Under the pieces are notes generated by a model. The model worked only from the letters and a program-made list of their open reading frames with translations, made no database searches and was not told the DNA's origin. The position numbers and the translations under genes were made by a program. This document shows, in pieces, positions 1-6,722 of a stretch of DNA of 29,049 nt (position 1 is its first letter; the number at the start of each line of letters is the position of its first letter). The DNA comes from Candidatus Aenigmatarchaeota archaeon (GTDB taxonomy: Archaea > Aenigmatarchaeota > Aenigmatarchaeia > JACPZZ01), in NCBI GenBank assembly GCA_016202795.1, contig JACQNY010000072.1, positions 1 through 29,049 of the forward strand, given 5' to 3'.

Positions 1-528
1 ATAATAGACTGCGAAAATACTTTCCGTCCTGCGCGCGTTGAGCAGCTGGCCAAAGGCGCTGGTTTGGATCCGCAGAAAACTTTGAAAAACGTACTCGTAG
101 CCCGTGCACTAAATTCGGATCATCAAATGCTTCTGGCGGAAAAAGCCGCAGACATAATTGAAAAAAACGACATCAAGCTTATTGTCGTTGACGGTTTGAT
201 GTCGAATTTCCGCGTGGATTATACCGGCCGGGGCACGCTTTCTGAAAGGCAGCAGAAATTAAACAGGCATCTGCATCAACTGTTGCGATTAGCGGAAACT
301 CACAATGTCGCTATTTATGTAACGAACCAGGTTATGGCGAGACCGGACATGATGTTCGGCGACCCGACTGCTCCTATTGGCGGACATATTTTAGGGCACG
401 CTTCGACCGTGAGATTTTACCTGCGTAAAAGCAAGGAGGACAAGAGAATCGCACGTTTAATCGATTCGCCGCACCTGCCGGAAGGCGAGGCTGTTTTCAA
501 GGTCACGCCCGATGGCGTTAGGGATTAA
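1..528 (+). CDS. radA: DNA repair and recombination protein RadA, C-terminal part
   Basis: The reading frame is open from base 1, so this is the last 175 residues of a gene whose start and Walker A motif lie outside the window. RadA is the archaeal RecA/Rad51 recombinase; it forms ATP-dependent filaments on single-stranded DNA and catalyses strand exchange. Visible family features are the Walker B strand LIVVDGLMSNFR, the run GRGTLSERQQKLNRHLHQL, the motif TNQV, the L2-like region with FGDPTAPIGGHILGH, and the typical ending RIARLIDSPHLPEGEAVFKV followed by a terminal Gly-x-x-Asp. Walker B is followed by Gly rather than the usual Ser, a mild change. I see no sign of the inactivated RadA-paralogue group. 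A T-rich stretch just after the stop may end its transcript. Confidence 0.95.
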   Translation: MIDCENTFRPARVEQLAKGAGLDPQKTLKNVLVARALNSDHQMLLAEKAADIIEKNDIKLIVVDGLMSNFRVDYTGRGTLSERQQKLNRHLHQLLRLAETHNVAIYVTNQVMARPDMMFGDPTAPIGGHILGHASTVRFYLRKSKEDKRIARLIDSPHLPEGEAVFKVTPDGVRD

Positions 529-571
529 AACCGGGCGACTGGTTTTATTAGCTAAAACACACAATTCTAAT

Positions 572-612
572 TGTCGGTTAACCGACAGTTCGTTTGTCGG
601 CCGGTTCCGACA
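572..612. promoter_or_regulatory. Two TGTCGG inverted repeats, putative operator
   Basis: Bases 572-587 form a perfect 16-bp palindrome, TGTCGGTTAACCGACA. A second inverted repeat follows: TGTCGG at 595-600 and CCGACA at 607-612, with a 6-bp spacer. Both sit just before the start codon at 624 of a winged-helix protein, so autoregulation is the simplest reading. A TATA-like TTTTATTA lies at about 542-549, which would place the repeats at or just after the transcription start. The function is inferred from position and symmetry only. Confidence 0.5.
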
Positions 613-623
613 GTTGTGAGATT

Positions 624-1244
624 ATGGGCTTCATAGATTCTCTTAAAACGCTGTTTTTCGGCAAAAAAGAGACTGTCAAACCGCCTGTACAACAAGACAT
701 CGCCCGGCCGGACAATAACGCTGTCAAAATGACGCCTGAGGAATTTGAGGAATTTCTCAGAAAAGGCGGGAACATGGACTACACGATAAACAAAGTCGAG
801 AACATGGAAGAGCGTATCAAGGCGATTTCGGAACACCCGATCCAGAAAAAGGTTATAGAGCACGAAATACTTTCGGGCATGCTTGAAACGATGAAGGACA
901 TGAATTCCAAGCTTTCCTATTTGCCTGAAATTGGCGCGCGGGTTAATTCGCTGCCAACCATGAATGAAATATACGCTGTTATGGAGAAAATGAATCCCGG
1001 CGCTCCGGCTAGCGTTAGAAAGGATCTTGAAAAGATTGTGGGAAAAGTTGAATCTGAATTAGACGAAGCTTATTTGTTATTGTTAAAAGGCAAGGGCGAA
1101 ATGACCGCTGACTCTGCAGCTGCGGAGTTTAAAATATCGCGCAACACCGCTTCAGAAAGATTGAATGCGCTATGCGACCTGGGTAAAATAAAGAAAATTA
1201 GAAGAAACAGGAAAGTTTTCTTCTCCCTCACTTCTGAGGTGTGA
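624..1244 (+). CDS. Winged-helix domain protein of unknown function
   Basis: A 206-residue protein that I do not recognise as a named family. The N-terminal part (MGFIDSLKTLFFGKKE) is short and basic. The middle, about residues 35-140, is charged and predicted helical, possibly coiled coil (MEERIKAISEHPIQKKVIEH). The last 60 residues look like a winged helix: a helix LLLLKGKGEMTADSAAAEF, a recognition helix SRNTASERLNALCDLGKI, and a basic wing KKIRRNRKVFFSL. It is probably a DNA-binding regulator. I chose ATG 624 because GTGAG lies just upstream; a TTG at 594 in frame would sit inside the palindromic repeats. The paired TGTCGG repeats in front suggest that it controls itself. It is convergent with the PRC-barrel gene, only 7 bp apart. 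Confidence 0.75.
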   Translation: MGFIDSLKTLFFGKKETVKPPVQQDIARPDNNAVKMTPEEFEEFLRKGGNMDYTINKVENMEERIKAISEHPIQKKVIEHEILSGMLETMKDMNSKLSYLPEIGARVNSLPTMNEIYAVMEKMNPGAPASVRKDLEKIVGKVESELDEAYLLLLKGKGEMTADSAAAEFKISRNTASERLNALCDLGKIKKIRRNRKVFFSLTSEV

Positions 1245-1251
1245 TTTCGCT

Positions 1252-1518
1252 TTATGCAACTTCTTCTTCGCTGATTATAACGAAATCGCCTACGGATTTC
1301 ACGGACGAGAACGGGATCAAATGTCGACCTTTCTTGTCTTCCTGTAAATTTAGACTGTCAGCGTGCTTTGTAGGGTCGACCATAACTAAATTCATCAATT
1401 CGCCGGATTCGGTTATGAAACTGATGTCTCCTACGGTTCCGAATTTGCGGCCGGTTTCTTCAGAAACAACAATTTTACCAACAAAATTTCTTGCGCGTAT
1501 CCTCTCTTCTCCTGCCAA
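1252..1518 (-). CDS. PRC-barrel domain protein
   Basis: An 88-residue protein made of one PRC-barrel domain. The opening IRARNFVGKIVVSEETGRKF, then GTVGDISF, a central LMNLVMVDP strand, and HLIPFSSVKSVGDFVII match the small archaeal stand-alone PRC-barrel proteins. PRC barrels are beta-barrel modules known from photosynthetic reaction centre H subunit and RimM. The archaeal single-domain versions have no firm role, though RNA or protein binding is often suggested. The start is TTG at 1518. It is supported by GGTGAT (1523-1528 on the minus strand), a match to the archaeal anti-Shine-Dalgarno, four bases upstream. The nested inverted repeat at 1571-1656 lies between it and the upstream ATPase gene and may separate the two transcripts. 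Confidence 0.85.
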   Translation of the reverse strand: MAGEERIRARNFVGKIVVSEETGRKFGTVGDISFITESGELMNLVMVDPTKHADSLNLQEDKKGRHLIPFSSVKSVGDFVIISEEEVA

Positions 1519-1570
1519 TCAAATCACCAATAACTCTAATTATGGTTCCAATCCTTTAAATATTCTTTGA

Positions 1571-1656
1571 AACTGAAGCATACCGTATTAACTAGAAGCA
1601 TGCCGATACAGTATACGGCATGCTTCAGTTGGAACGCGGTATGCTTCTAGCTAGTT
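1571..1656. repeat. Nested inverted repeat, four GAAGCATRCCG copies
   Basis: Four copies of GAAGCAT(A/G)CCG are arranged as two forward (within 1571-1585 and 1590-1605) and two inverted (within 1616-1630 and 1637-1656). The inner pair gives a perfect 11-bp stem over a 10-base loop (ATACAGTATA). The outer pair can also form a perfect 11-bp stem, and the flanks AACTG/CAGTT and AACTAG/CTAGTT allow alternative pairing. The right edge touches the stop codon of the ATPase gene, and the block lies in the gap before the PRC-barrel gene. It could be a transcription terminator, an RNA processing element or a protein-binding site. Confidence 0.7.
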
Positions 1657-2714
1657 TACGACACCGCCAACAGAGTCCTCACTTTCGGAGACAATTTGTA
1701 AACGAAGCCTTTTCCACGCTTCTCGCGCAACAGGCAATCCTCATCCATTAAGCGGCGCAAAATGTTGTTCACAGACCTGGATGCGTGGTTTTCCGTCTTG
1801 TAATCCTCCATGCCTATTTTTTCGGCTATTTCCGTGGGATTTAACGGGCCTGTTATAAGTATCTTCAGGATTTCTTTCTGTTTTTCGGGCAGCGTTTCAA
1901 TGAAGTTAATGTTGACGGGCGCGGTTTCGGGCGGCGTTGTACTTTCGGCTGTAACTTTGTCTATTATCGGCGTTTTGCCCTTGTTTTGGTTGATGAGGTC
2001 GTCGCACATTTTTAACACGTTGCGCGGAAATCCGCCGGTACGCTCGTAAATTACGTCTATCGCCTCACGTGAAAACGGGCCGGTTCCGAGTCCGCCGGCA
2101 AACTCGATTCTTTTGCGGATCAGTTCTTCCACTTCTTCACGTGAAAGCGACGTTAACTCAATGTGAACTGTGACCCGATTCAACAGCGTTTCAAGCTTCA
2201 ACTCCAGCATCGTTTCAAGGGTTGGCAAACCGGCCATGACAACGGAAAGGCTGTTGATCTGGTCAGCGATTGTGCGAACCCATTCTAAAACTTCGATTGG
2301 CGCTTCGTGACATTCGTCAACCAGCAGCACCATCTTCCTGTTTTTGAGCTTGCGAACCACGTAAGACGGCAGATCATAAAGCGTTATCTTGTCACGTGAA
2401 AACAACTTGTCGAAAAACGAAGGTTTTAACACTGTTTTGAAAATCCCGACGAAATCGATTGGATCCTGCGGCGGTTTGGTGATGTACAAAACCACGTAAT
2501 CGCTGGTTGCGGTTTCGATAAGCTTTTTCAGCAGGGTCGTTTTGCCCGCTCCTGTAGGGCCTATCAGCATAACAACTTTTTCATTGTTCTCGATGCTGCG
2601 GACAAGGGTGTTTAACTCCTCGGAATATCCTACGAAAAGTTGTGGAAATATCTTAAGGGAGAAGGGGTTCTCTTTCCACGCGGGTTTATACATGTCCGCT
2701 TGCGCGTTATTCAT
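1656..2714 (-). CDS. ExeA/TniB-like AAA+ ATPase with C-terminal winged helix
   Basis: A 352-residue AAA+ ATPase. The opening ENPFSLKIFPQLFVGYSEEL resembles the start of ExeA/TniB-type ATPases. Walker A is GPTGAGKTT (about residues 52-60) and Walker B is MVLLVDECHE (D133, E134). The sensor region follows in VVMAGLP and RVTVHIELTSLSREEVEELI, then the family-typical GGFPRNVLKMCDDLI. Residues 270-345 form a predicted winged helix (GPLNPTEIAEKIGM, SRSVNNILRRLMDEDCL, then a basic wing). Related ATPases act in transposition target choice, secretion or DNA transactions; the archaeal versions are related in plan to Orc1/Cdc6. Start ATG 2714 is 36 bp from a TATA-like TTTATATATT on the minus strand. The ACGTGAAG array begins in this promoter, so the protein is the leading candidate to bind it. 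Its function is not established. Confidence 0.8.
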   Translation of the reverse strand: MNNAQADMYKPAWKENPFSLKIFPQLFVGYSEELNTLVRSIENNEKVVMLIGPTGAGKTTLLKKLIETATSDYVVLYITKPPQDPIDFVGIFKTVLKPSFFDKLFSRDKITLYDLPSYVVRKLKNRKMVLLVDECHEAPIEVLEWVRTIADQINSLSVVMAGLPTLETMLELKLETLLNRVTVHIELTSLSREEVEELIRKRIEFAGGLGTGPFSREAIDVIYERTGGFPRNVLKMCDDLINQNKGKTPIIDKVTAESTTPPETAPVNINFIETLPEKQKEILKILITGPLNPTEIAEKIGMEDYKTENHASRSVNNILRRLMDEDCLLREKRGKGFVYKLSPKVRTLLAVS

Positions 2715-2980
2715 ACGTTCACTTAGTAATAATCACGTTCACGTGAATATATAAACGTTAACGTGAAGGTGCGTGAAGATGCGTTAACTTTATATTACGG
2801 TAACGTGAAGATAATAGTACTTCACGTGAAGTAACGTCAAAGTAACGTGAAGTAAATATGGAGCTACAGGCGTCAAATATGCAAAATAGATACTTTCTCG
2901 CGATTGATATAAACGATCACGTGAAGATGAACGTGAAGGTAGCGCAACGTCACGTGAAGGGACGTGAAGGTGACGTGAAG
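2715..2980. repeat. Helically phased ACGTGAAG motif array (iteron-like)
   Basis: Exact ACGTGAAG occurs at 2761, 2803, 2824, 2845, 2919, 2931, 2952, 2962 and 2973. Near copies are at 2741 (ACGTGAAT) and 2771 (GCGTGAAG), with weaker ones at 2781 and 2834. All are in the same orientation. Successive gaps are 20, 10, 10, 22, 21, 10, 11, 74, 12, 21, 10 and 11 bp, so nearly every copy lies on the same face of the helix. Inverted copies occur at 2715-2723 and 2738-2744, and a perfect 16-bp palindrome centred on CACGTG spans 2818-2833. The array covers the divergent promoters and continues into the thpR coding region. Confidence 0.85.
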
Positions 2981-3448
2981 GTCGTAGAGGCAAAAAACCT
3001 ACATTTTACGGTCAGATTCCTAGGTAATCTGTCTGGTGAGCAGGTTAAACGGGTTATTGACGCATTAAAACCTCTTCTAGAAGACGAAATATCTTCGAAC
3101 GTGAGTGTTCAGGGCCTCGGTTTCTTCGGGGCGCCAAACGTGCCTAGGGTGATATGGGCCGGTGTTAGCCAAGGAAAATCCTATATTGAAGGGCTTTTCG
3201 CTCGGATTTCGAAGAAACTTGATGAAATCGGGCTCAAAACCGAGGAAAAAGAGGTTTTTCCGCACATTACGATAGCGCGTGTACGATCAGAAAAGAATAT
3301 AAACATGCTCAAAGAAATAATATCAAAGGAACGTGAGAGTTTCTACGGAGAAACCCTAGTTGACGCTGTAAAATTGAAGTCAAGCACACTAACTCCGGAG
3401 GGTCCTGTATACTCGGATGTTGCGGTTTTCCCCTTAAGGAAACTGTAA
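2879..3448 (+). CDS. thpR: RNA 2',3'-cyclic phosphodiesterase (LigT/ThpR, 2H family)
   Basis: A member of the 2H phosphoesterase superfamily, which opens 2',3'-cyclic phosphates on RNA and was first seen as a 2'-5' RNA ligase. Both catalytic motifs are intact: NLHFTVRFLG (HxT) and FPHITIARVR (HxT), about 85 residues apart as usual. The C-terminal LTPEGPVYSDVAVFPL is also typical. I chose ATG 2879 because it gives MQNRYFLAIDI, which fits the family's usual first strand; ATG 2858 in frame would add seven residues. The unusual feature is residues 13-35, encoded by the ACGTGAAG repeats, which produce repeated Val-Lys pairs (HVK, NVK, HVK, DVK). The gene is divergent from the AAA+ ATPase across the array and may share its regulation. 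Confidence 0.9.
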   Translation: MQNRYFLAIDINDHVKMNVKVAQRHVKGREGDVKVVEAKNLHFTVRFLGNLSGEQVKRVIDALKPLLEDEISSNVSVQGLGFFGAPNVPRVIWAGVSQGKSYIEGLFARISKKLDEIGLKTEEKEVFPHITIARVRSEKNINMLKEIISKERESFYGETLVDAVKLKSSTLTPEGPVYSDVAVFPLRKL

Positions 3449-3478
3449 TTTGTTCTAAATATTTTCTTTCTGATCTAA

Positions 3479-3503
3479 TTGTCGACTTGTCGGCTATTGT
3501 CGG
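3479..3503 (+). repeat. Direct TTGTCG(G) motif cluster
   Basis: TTGTCG occurs at 3479, 3487 and 3497, the last two as TTGTCGG, and an inverted CCGACA is found near 3553. The same TGTCGG core makes the palindromes at 572-612. The cluster lies between the convergent ends of thpR and dnaG, where no start codon is near, so a promoter role is unlikely. It may be chance. Confidence 0.25.
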
Positions 3504-3586
3504 ATATATCTCGGTTGTTCCTAACGTGGGTGAGATACCCATTTTCGCCATTTCCGACACTCAGATTACAAATTATCACATAGAAA

Positions 3587-3602
3587 AAGCTAAATATAGC
3601 TT
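3587..3602. terminator. Hairpin between convergent thpR and dnaG, possible terminator
   Basis: AAGCTA (3587-3592) and TAGCTT (3597-3602) form a six-pair stem over a four-base loop in an AT-rich region between two convergent genes. Archaeal termination depends mainly on T-rich runs rather than hairpins, so this is a weak call. Confidence 0.25.
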
Positions 3603-3661
3603 AATTTAGTATAATAAAAGATTTAAGACTCGTAATTGGGTTTATCGCTTTGTAGCAGCCT

Positions 3662-4966
3662 TTACTCGCCTTTTTTACCTTGCAGCGCTCCTTTTGTTAT
3701 TACAATAACGGCGGTTCTGGGTAATTTGTCTCTTTCAGTTCCTACAAGGAACTTCACACCGTTAACTTCGGCAATTTCGACCAGTTCCTTATTGACTGTA
3801 CCATCGAACACGATAGCATGGGCGTGTATACCGGACAACGAACCGGCGATATCTTTGGCCGGAACGCGACCCAGTAAATTAAGACTGTCGTCATAGATAC
3901 AAGCCGCTCTTGTCCCTACTAGTTCGCCTAAAGATTCCTTGAATATGTCCGCATACTTTTTGGGTATCTTTATTGTCCTTCGCGGCTCGTCGTTATCGTA
4001 TTTTTCGGTCGACGACCTGTGGGTGTATTCCTGATGTATTGGTTTTTCCACAGGCGTTTCTTCGGCCTCGCCGGCTGGTTCAGCACTCTCGGCACGTTCC
4101 GAACGTTCTATCCTTGCGCGCTCATATTTAGCAAAGCCTTCCTTGTTCTCTAATCGTAACTGGTCCATTGAGATCTTTTCACGCAACGCTTTGAAAACTT
4201 CTTTTTTAGTCAATTCTTCGACTTCCTTGCCTTCTGGCGCGCGAGCTACATAGTCGATGTCTGTTAATTGCAACAGTTCTTTCAGAATCAAGTCGCCGCC
4301 GCGATCGCCGTCTAAAAACACGGTAATCTCTTTTTCACGGACTATTTCTTTCAATTCCGGCGGAATTGATGTACCGCCCACTGCAACAGCGTTCTTAATG
4401 CCGTTTCTCAGCAGGTTCAACACATCAGCGCGGCCTTCGACCAAGATAATGTCCTCGGCTTTCGCAGCGTCCGGACCAGCAGGCAGGTTACGGAACGTTG
4501 TTATTTCAGCTGTCCTTATTTCCTGCTTGATCTGTTCTGATAAAACTTCAGATTCTGGCAGCGATTGGTAAACCAGTTCGCGCAAAATCCTTTTAGCAGT
4601 ATCAACGATGTACTTTCTTTTTGCGATTCGGACGTCTTCGACTTTGGTAATGTGTATAGTCGCGTTGCACGGACCCACGCGCTCGATTGTTTCGATTGCG
4701 GCTGCGATTAAAGCTGTTTCCGATGCGTCTAGAGAAGACGGAATTGTGATTTTTCCCGAAGATTTTGCGTGCGAAGATGTGATGTAAACCTCTATGCGGC
4801 CGATGCGGCCGGTTCGCTGAAGCTCGCGCAATTCCAGATCGGTTCCTAACAGGCCTTCGGTCTGTCCGAACACTGCGCCGATGATGTCCGGTTTTTCGAC
4901 TATGCCTTCAGCCTCCATCTGGGCCTCGATTATGTATTTTGTTGTTGACTGCGGCAATTTTGCCAT
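3662..4966 (-). CDS. dnaG: Archaeal DnaG-type primase
   Basis: A 434-residue archaeal DnaG homologue, from the family found with the exosome and in some cases able to make RNA primers. The N-terminal region TTKYIIEAQMEAEGIVEKPD and GAVFGQTEGLLGTDLELREL is diagnostic. The TOPRIM domain shows the catalytic Glu in IILVEGRADVLNLL, the GGTSIPPEL loop and the acidic motif TVFLDGDRGGDLI. A charged low-complexity linker rich in Glu, Arg and Ser follows. The C-terminal conserved domain has VGTRAACIYD and HAIVFDGTVNKELVEIAEVN. I prefer ATG 4966 (MAKLPQSTTKYI) over ATG 4975 because GGAGG lies 10 bases before 4966 but only one base before 4975. No exosome gene is adjacent. Confidence 0.95.
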   Translation of the reverse strand: MAKLPQSTTKYIIEAQMEAEGIVEKPDIIGAVFGQTEGLLGTDLELRELQRTGRIGRIEVYITSSHAKSSGKITIPSSLDASETALIAAAIETIERVGPCNATIHITKVEDVRIAKRKYIVDTAKRILRELVYQSLPESEVLSEQIKQEIRTAEITTFRNLPAGPDAAKAEDIILVEGRADVLNLLRNGIKNAVAVGGTSIPPELKEIVREKEITVFLDGDRGGDLILKELLQLTDIDYVARAPEGKEVEELTKKEVFKALREKISMDQLRLENKEGFAKYERARIERSERAESAEPAGEAEETPVEKPIHQEYTHRSSTEKYDNDEPRRTIKIPKKYADIFKESLGELVGTRAACIYDDSLNLLGRVPAKDIAGSLSGIHAHAIVFDGTVNKELVEIAEVNGVKFLVGTERDKLPRTAVIVITKGALQGKKGE

Positions 4967-5209
4967 TTGAATCATTCCTCCATGACTTTTTGACAGGTTT
5001 TGCTGTGCAAAAATTTACCCAGAATTAACCGGCCCGTAGGCCTTCACAACCTGCGTCGTTGTTTGTTTGCTGTAAACGACTACATGATGATTATGATCGT
5101 TGTTAACCTGTGCAAATCTAAGATCTTATGATACACTGGGTTTATAAGGGTTGTGGTTTGGTTGGATTGTCGAATAAGTATCTGAATTTACAGAACGTCA
5201 ATAGATGAT

Positions 5210-6157
5210 ATGGTTTTCAAGAAAGCCCTTTTTGTGAATATCAGCGAATCCGCTTTAGACAAAGATTATTGGCATAAACTGGATTCCATCATAGAGAAAA
5301 AGATCTTCCTTCCGAAGGATAGTCCGAGTATAATGGAAGAAATAAAAGATGCTGACTGCTTGTTGGTAGGCTTTGCTATACCTGTTACAAACGAAATGTT
5401 GGATGCCGCCCCAAAACTAAGATATATTGGAACATTGGCCGTGGCTTACCACAAGATAGACACGGCGGCCGCAAGGAAAAGACAAATTCCTGTTACAAAC
5501 ATAGCTGGCTATTGCAGCGATAGTGTGGCGGAATTTGTAATGGCGGTTGTCTTGAACGAATTGCGCCAATTGGATGAAGGTAAGAAGAGGGCGAGTACGC
5601 ATAACTATGACTTCGCCGGTATGTCCGCGTCTGAGATACGAGGAAAGATATTTGCTGTCTTTGGGTTGGGCACCATAGGAAAAAGGACTGCTGAAATTGC
5701 CCAAGGTTTTGGCGCAGATGTACGTTATTGGTCTAAAAATAGAAAACCAGACTACGAATCAAGGGGCGTGAAATATATGGATAAAGACGAACTTCTGAAG
5801 GTCGCCGACTTTATTTCGCTTAACTTTTCGCAGACCCCGGAAACGGAAAAGTTTCTAGACGAGTCGGCCTTTGCCAAGATAAAACCCGGCACGATGATAG
5901 TCAACACTGTTCCCATGGAAACTGTAGATCTGGGCGCTCTGGAGAACAGGCTCAAAAAAGGCGATATAACGTTCATTCTTGACCATTCCGATGAAATGAA
6001 GCAAGAAGATCTTGACAGATTACACAAATACAAGAATTGTATAATATATCCTCCGATAGCTTTTATCAGCAAAGAAGCGCGCGTGAACAAACAAAGAATT
6101 TTTGTTGATAACATTAAAAATTTCTTAGACGGTGATCCGACAAACGTTGTTAATTAG
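5210..6157 (+). CDS. D-2-hydroxyacid dehydrogenase homologue lacking catalytic Arg and His
   Basis: A 315-residue protein with the two-domain fold of D-isomer-specific 2-hydroxyacid dehydrogenases. The substrate-domain halves are at both ends. The NAD-binding domain has FAVFGLGTIGKRTAEIAQGF (GxGxxG), preceded by the family's VAEFVMAVVLNELRQL helix. Active family members use an Arg in NTARG, a Glu, and a His in TPHIG. Here the first reads IVNTVPMETVD, with Pro at about residue 235 in place of Arg. The last reads YPPIAFIS, with Pro at about residue 282 in place of His. The usual LDVFE region reads ILDHSDE. It is therefore probably not a normal dehydrogenase and could be an NAD-binding regulator. 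Its 3' end overlaps the convergent NUDIX gene by 8 bp. The fold assignment is firm; loss of catalysis is inferred. Confidence 0.85.
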   Translation: MVFKKALFVNISESALDKDYWHKLDSIIEKKIFLPKDSPSIMEEIKDADCLLVGFAIPVTNEMLDAAPKLRYIGTLAVAYHKIDTAAARKRQIPVTNIAGYCSDSVAEFVMAVVLNELRQLDEGKKRASTHNYDFAGMSASEIRGKIFAVFGLGTIGKRTAEIAQGFGADVRYWSKNRKPDYESRGVKYMDKDELLKVADFISLNFSQTPETEKFLDESAFAKIKPGTMIVNTVPMETVDLGALENRLKKGDITFILDHSDEMKQEDLDRLHKYKNCIIYPPIAFISKEARVNKQRIFVDNIKNFLDGDPTNVVN

Positions 6158-6722
6158 GACGCGGATTTCTTTCCGCCAAAACCTTGCTCCACCCTTCCAT
6201 TTTAGCGGATAAATTCGACAGCTCTGTTAACGGAACAAAACTCCCTTCCAAGCCGTCGTCGATAACTTTAACCTCGCTATCAACGTCCATTTTGTAAACC
6301 ACGCCGAAATGAACGCGATCAACGGGCGTGTCGTCCAACGACAAGAAACCGATGATTTGTGAAATTATGTTGCCGTTGAAGTTTGTTTCTTCTTTTAATT
6401 CGCGCATCGCGGCGTTAAAAACTGTGTCAGTGCCTTGATCTTCAGGATTAATGTGGCCGCCTATTCCGATTGATAACATATCTTTTAATCGCACTTCGCC
6501 GGGATTTTTCCTTTTCACTGCGAGGATTTTATTATTGCTAATTACCATGCAATACGGTATGATTTGTTTTTTCGTTTCGTCGTTTTCCGCGTCGGCGCGG
6601 TCGACGAAATAACTTTTTGTTTTTACCAGATCCAAGATTTTTTTGTCGAATTCGATGAAACCGGTTTTGTTTCCGATCGATTGGTGCAAGTCTTCAGAAT
6701 TAACGACTAAAACCTGTTCCAT
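6150..6722 (-). CDS. NUDIX hydrolase family protein
   Basis: A 190-residue NUDIX-fold protein. NUDIX enzymes hydrolyse nucleoside diphosphates linked to another group. The box is visible as GGHINPEDQGTDTV followed by AAMRELKEET, with the REL-EE core intact and a slightly altered spacing in the first half. After it, FLSLDDTPVDRVHFGVVYKM resembles the phosphoesterase-type NUDIX group also found in bacteria. The N-terminal 70 residues (MEQVLVVNSEDL, then a D/E-rich linker) precede the core strand PYCMVISNNKILAVKR. Start ATG 6722 overlaps the stop codon of the upstream CBS gene (TGATG), so the two are translationally coupled. The longer in-frame opening to 6812 lies wholly within that CBS gene. 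The substrate cannot be told. Confidence 0.85.
   Translation of the reverse strand: MEQVLVVNSEDLHQSIGNKTGFIEFDKKILDLVKTKSYFVDRADAENDETKKQIIPYCMVISNNKILAVKRKNPGEVRLKDMLSIGIGGHINPEDQGTDTVFNAAMRELKEETNFNGNIISQIIGFLSLDDTPVDRVHFGVVYKMDVDSEVKVIDDGLEGSFVPLTELSNLSAKMEGWSKVLAERNPRPN

Noticed and set aside
2715..2980. CRISPR array
   Set aside because: The repeat unit is only 8 bp, spacings are 10-12 or 20-22 bp, and part lies inside a coding gene. No cas gene is present.
4967..5209. Non-coding RNA between dnaG and the dehydrogenase-like gene
   Set aside because: I saw no convincing stem structure. The stretch is explained by two divergent promoters, with a TTTATAAG box near 5141.
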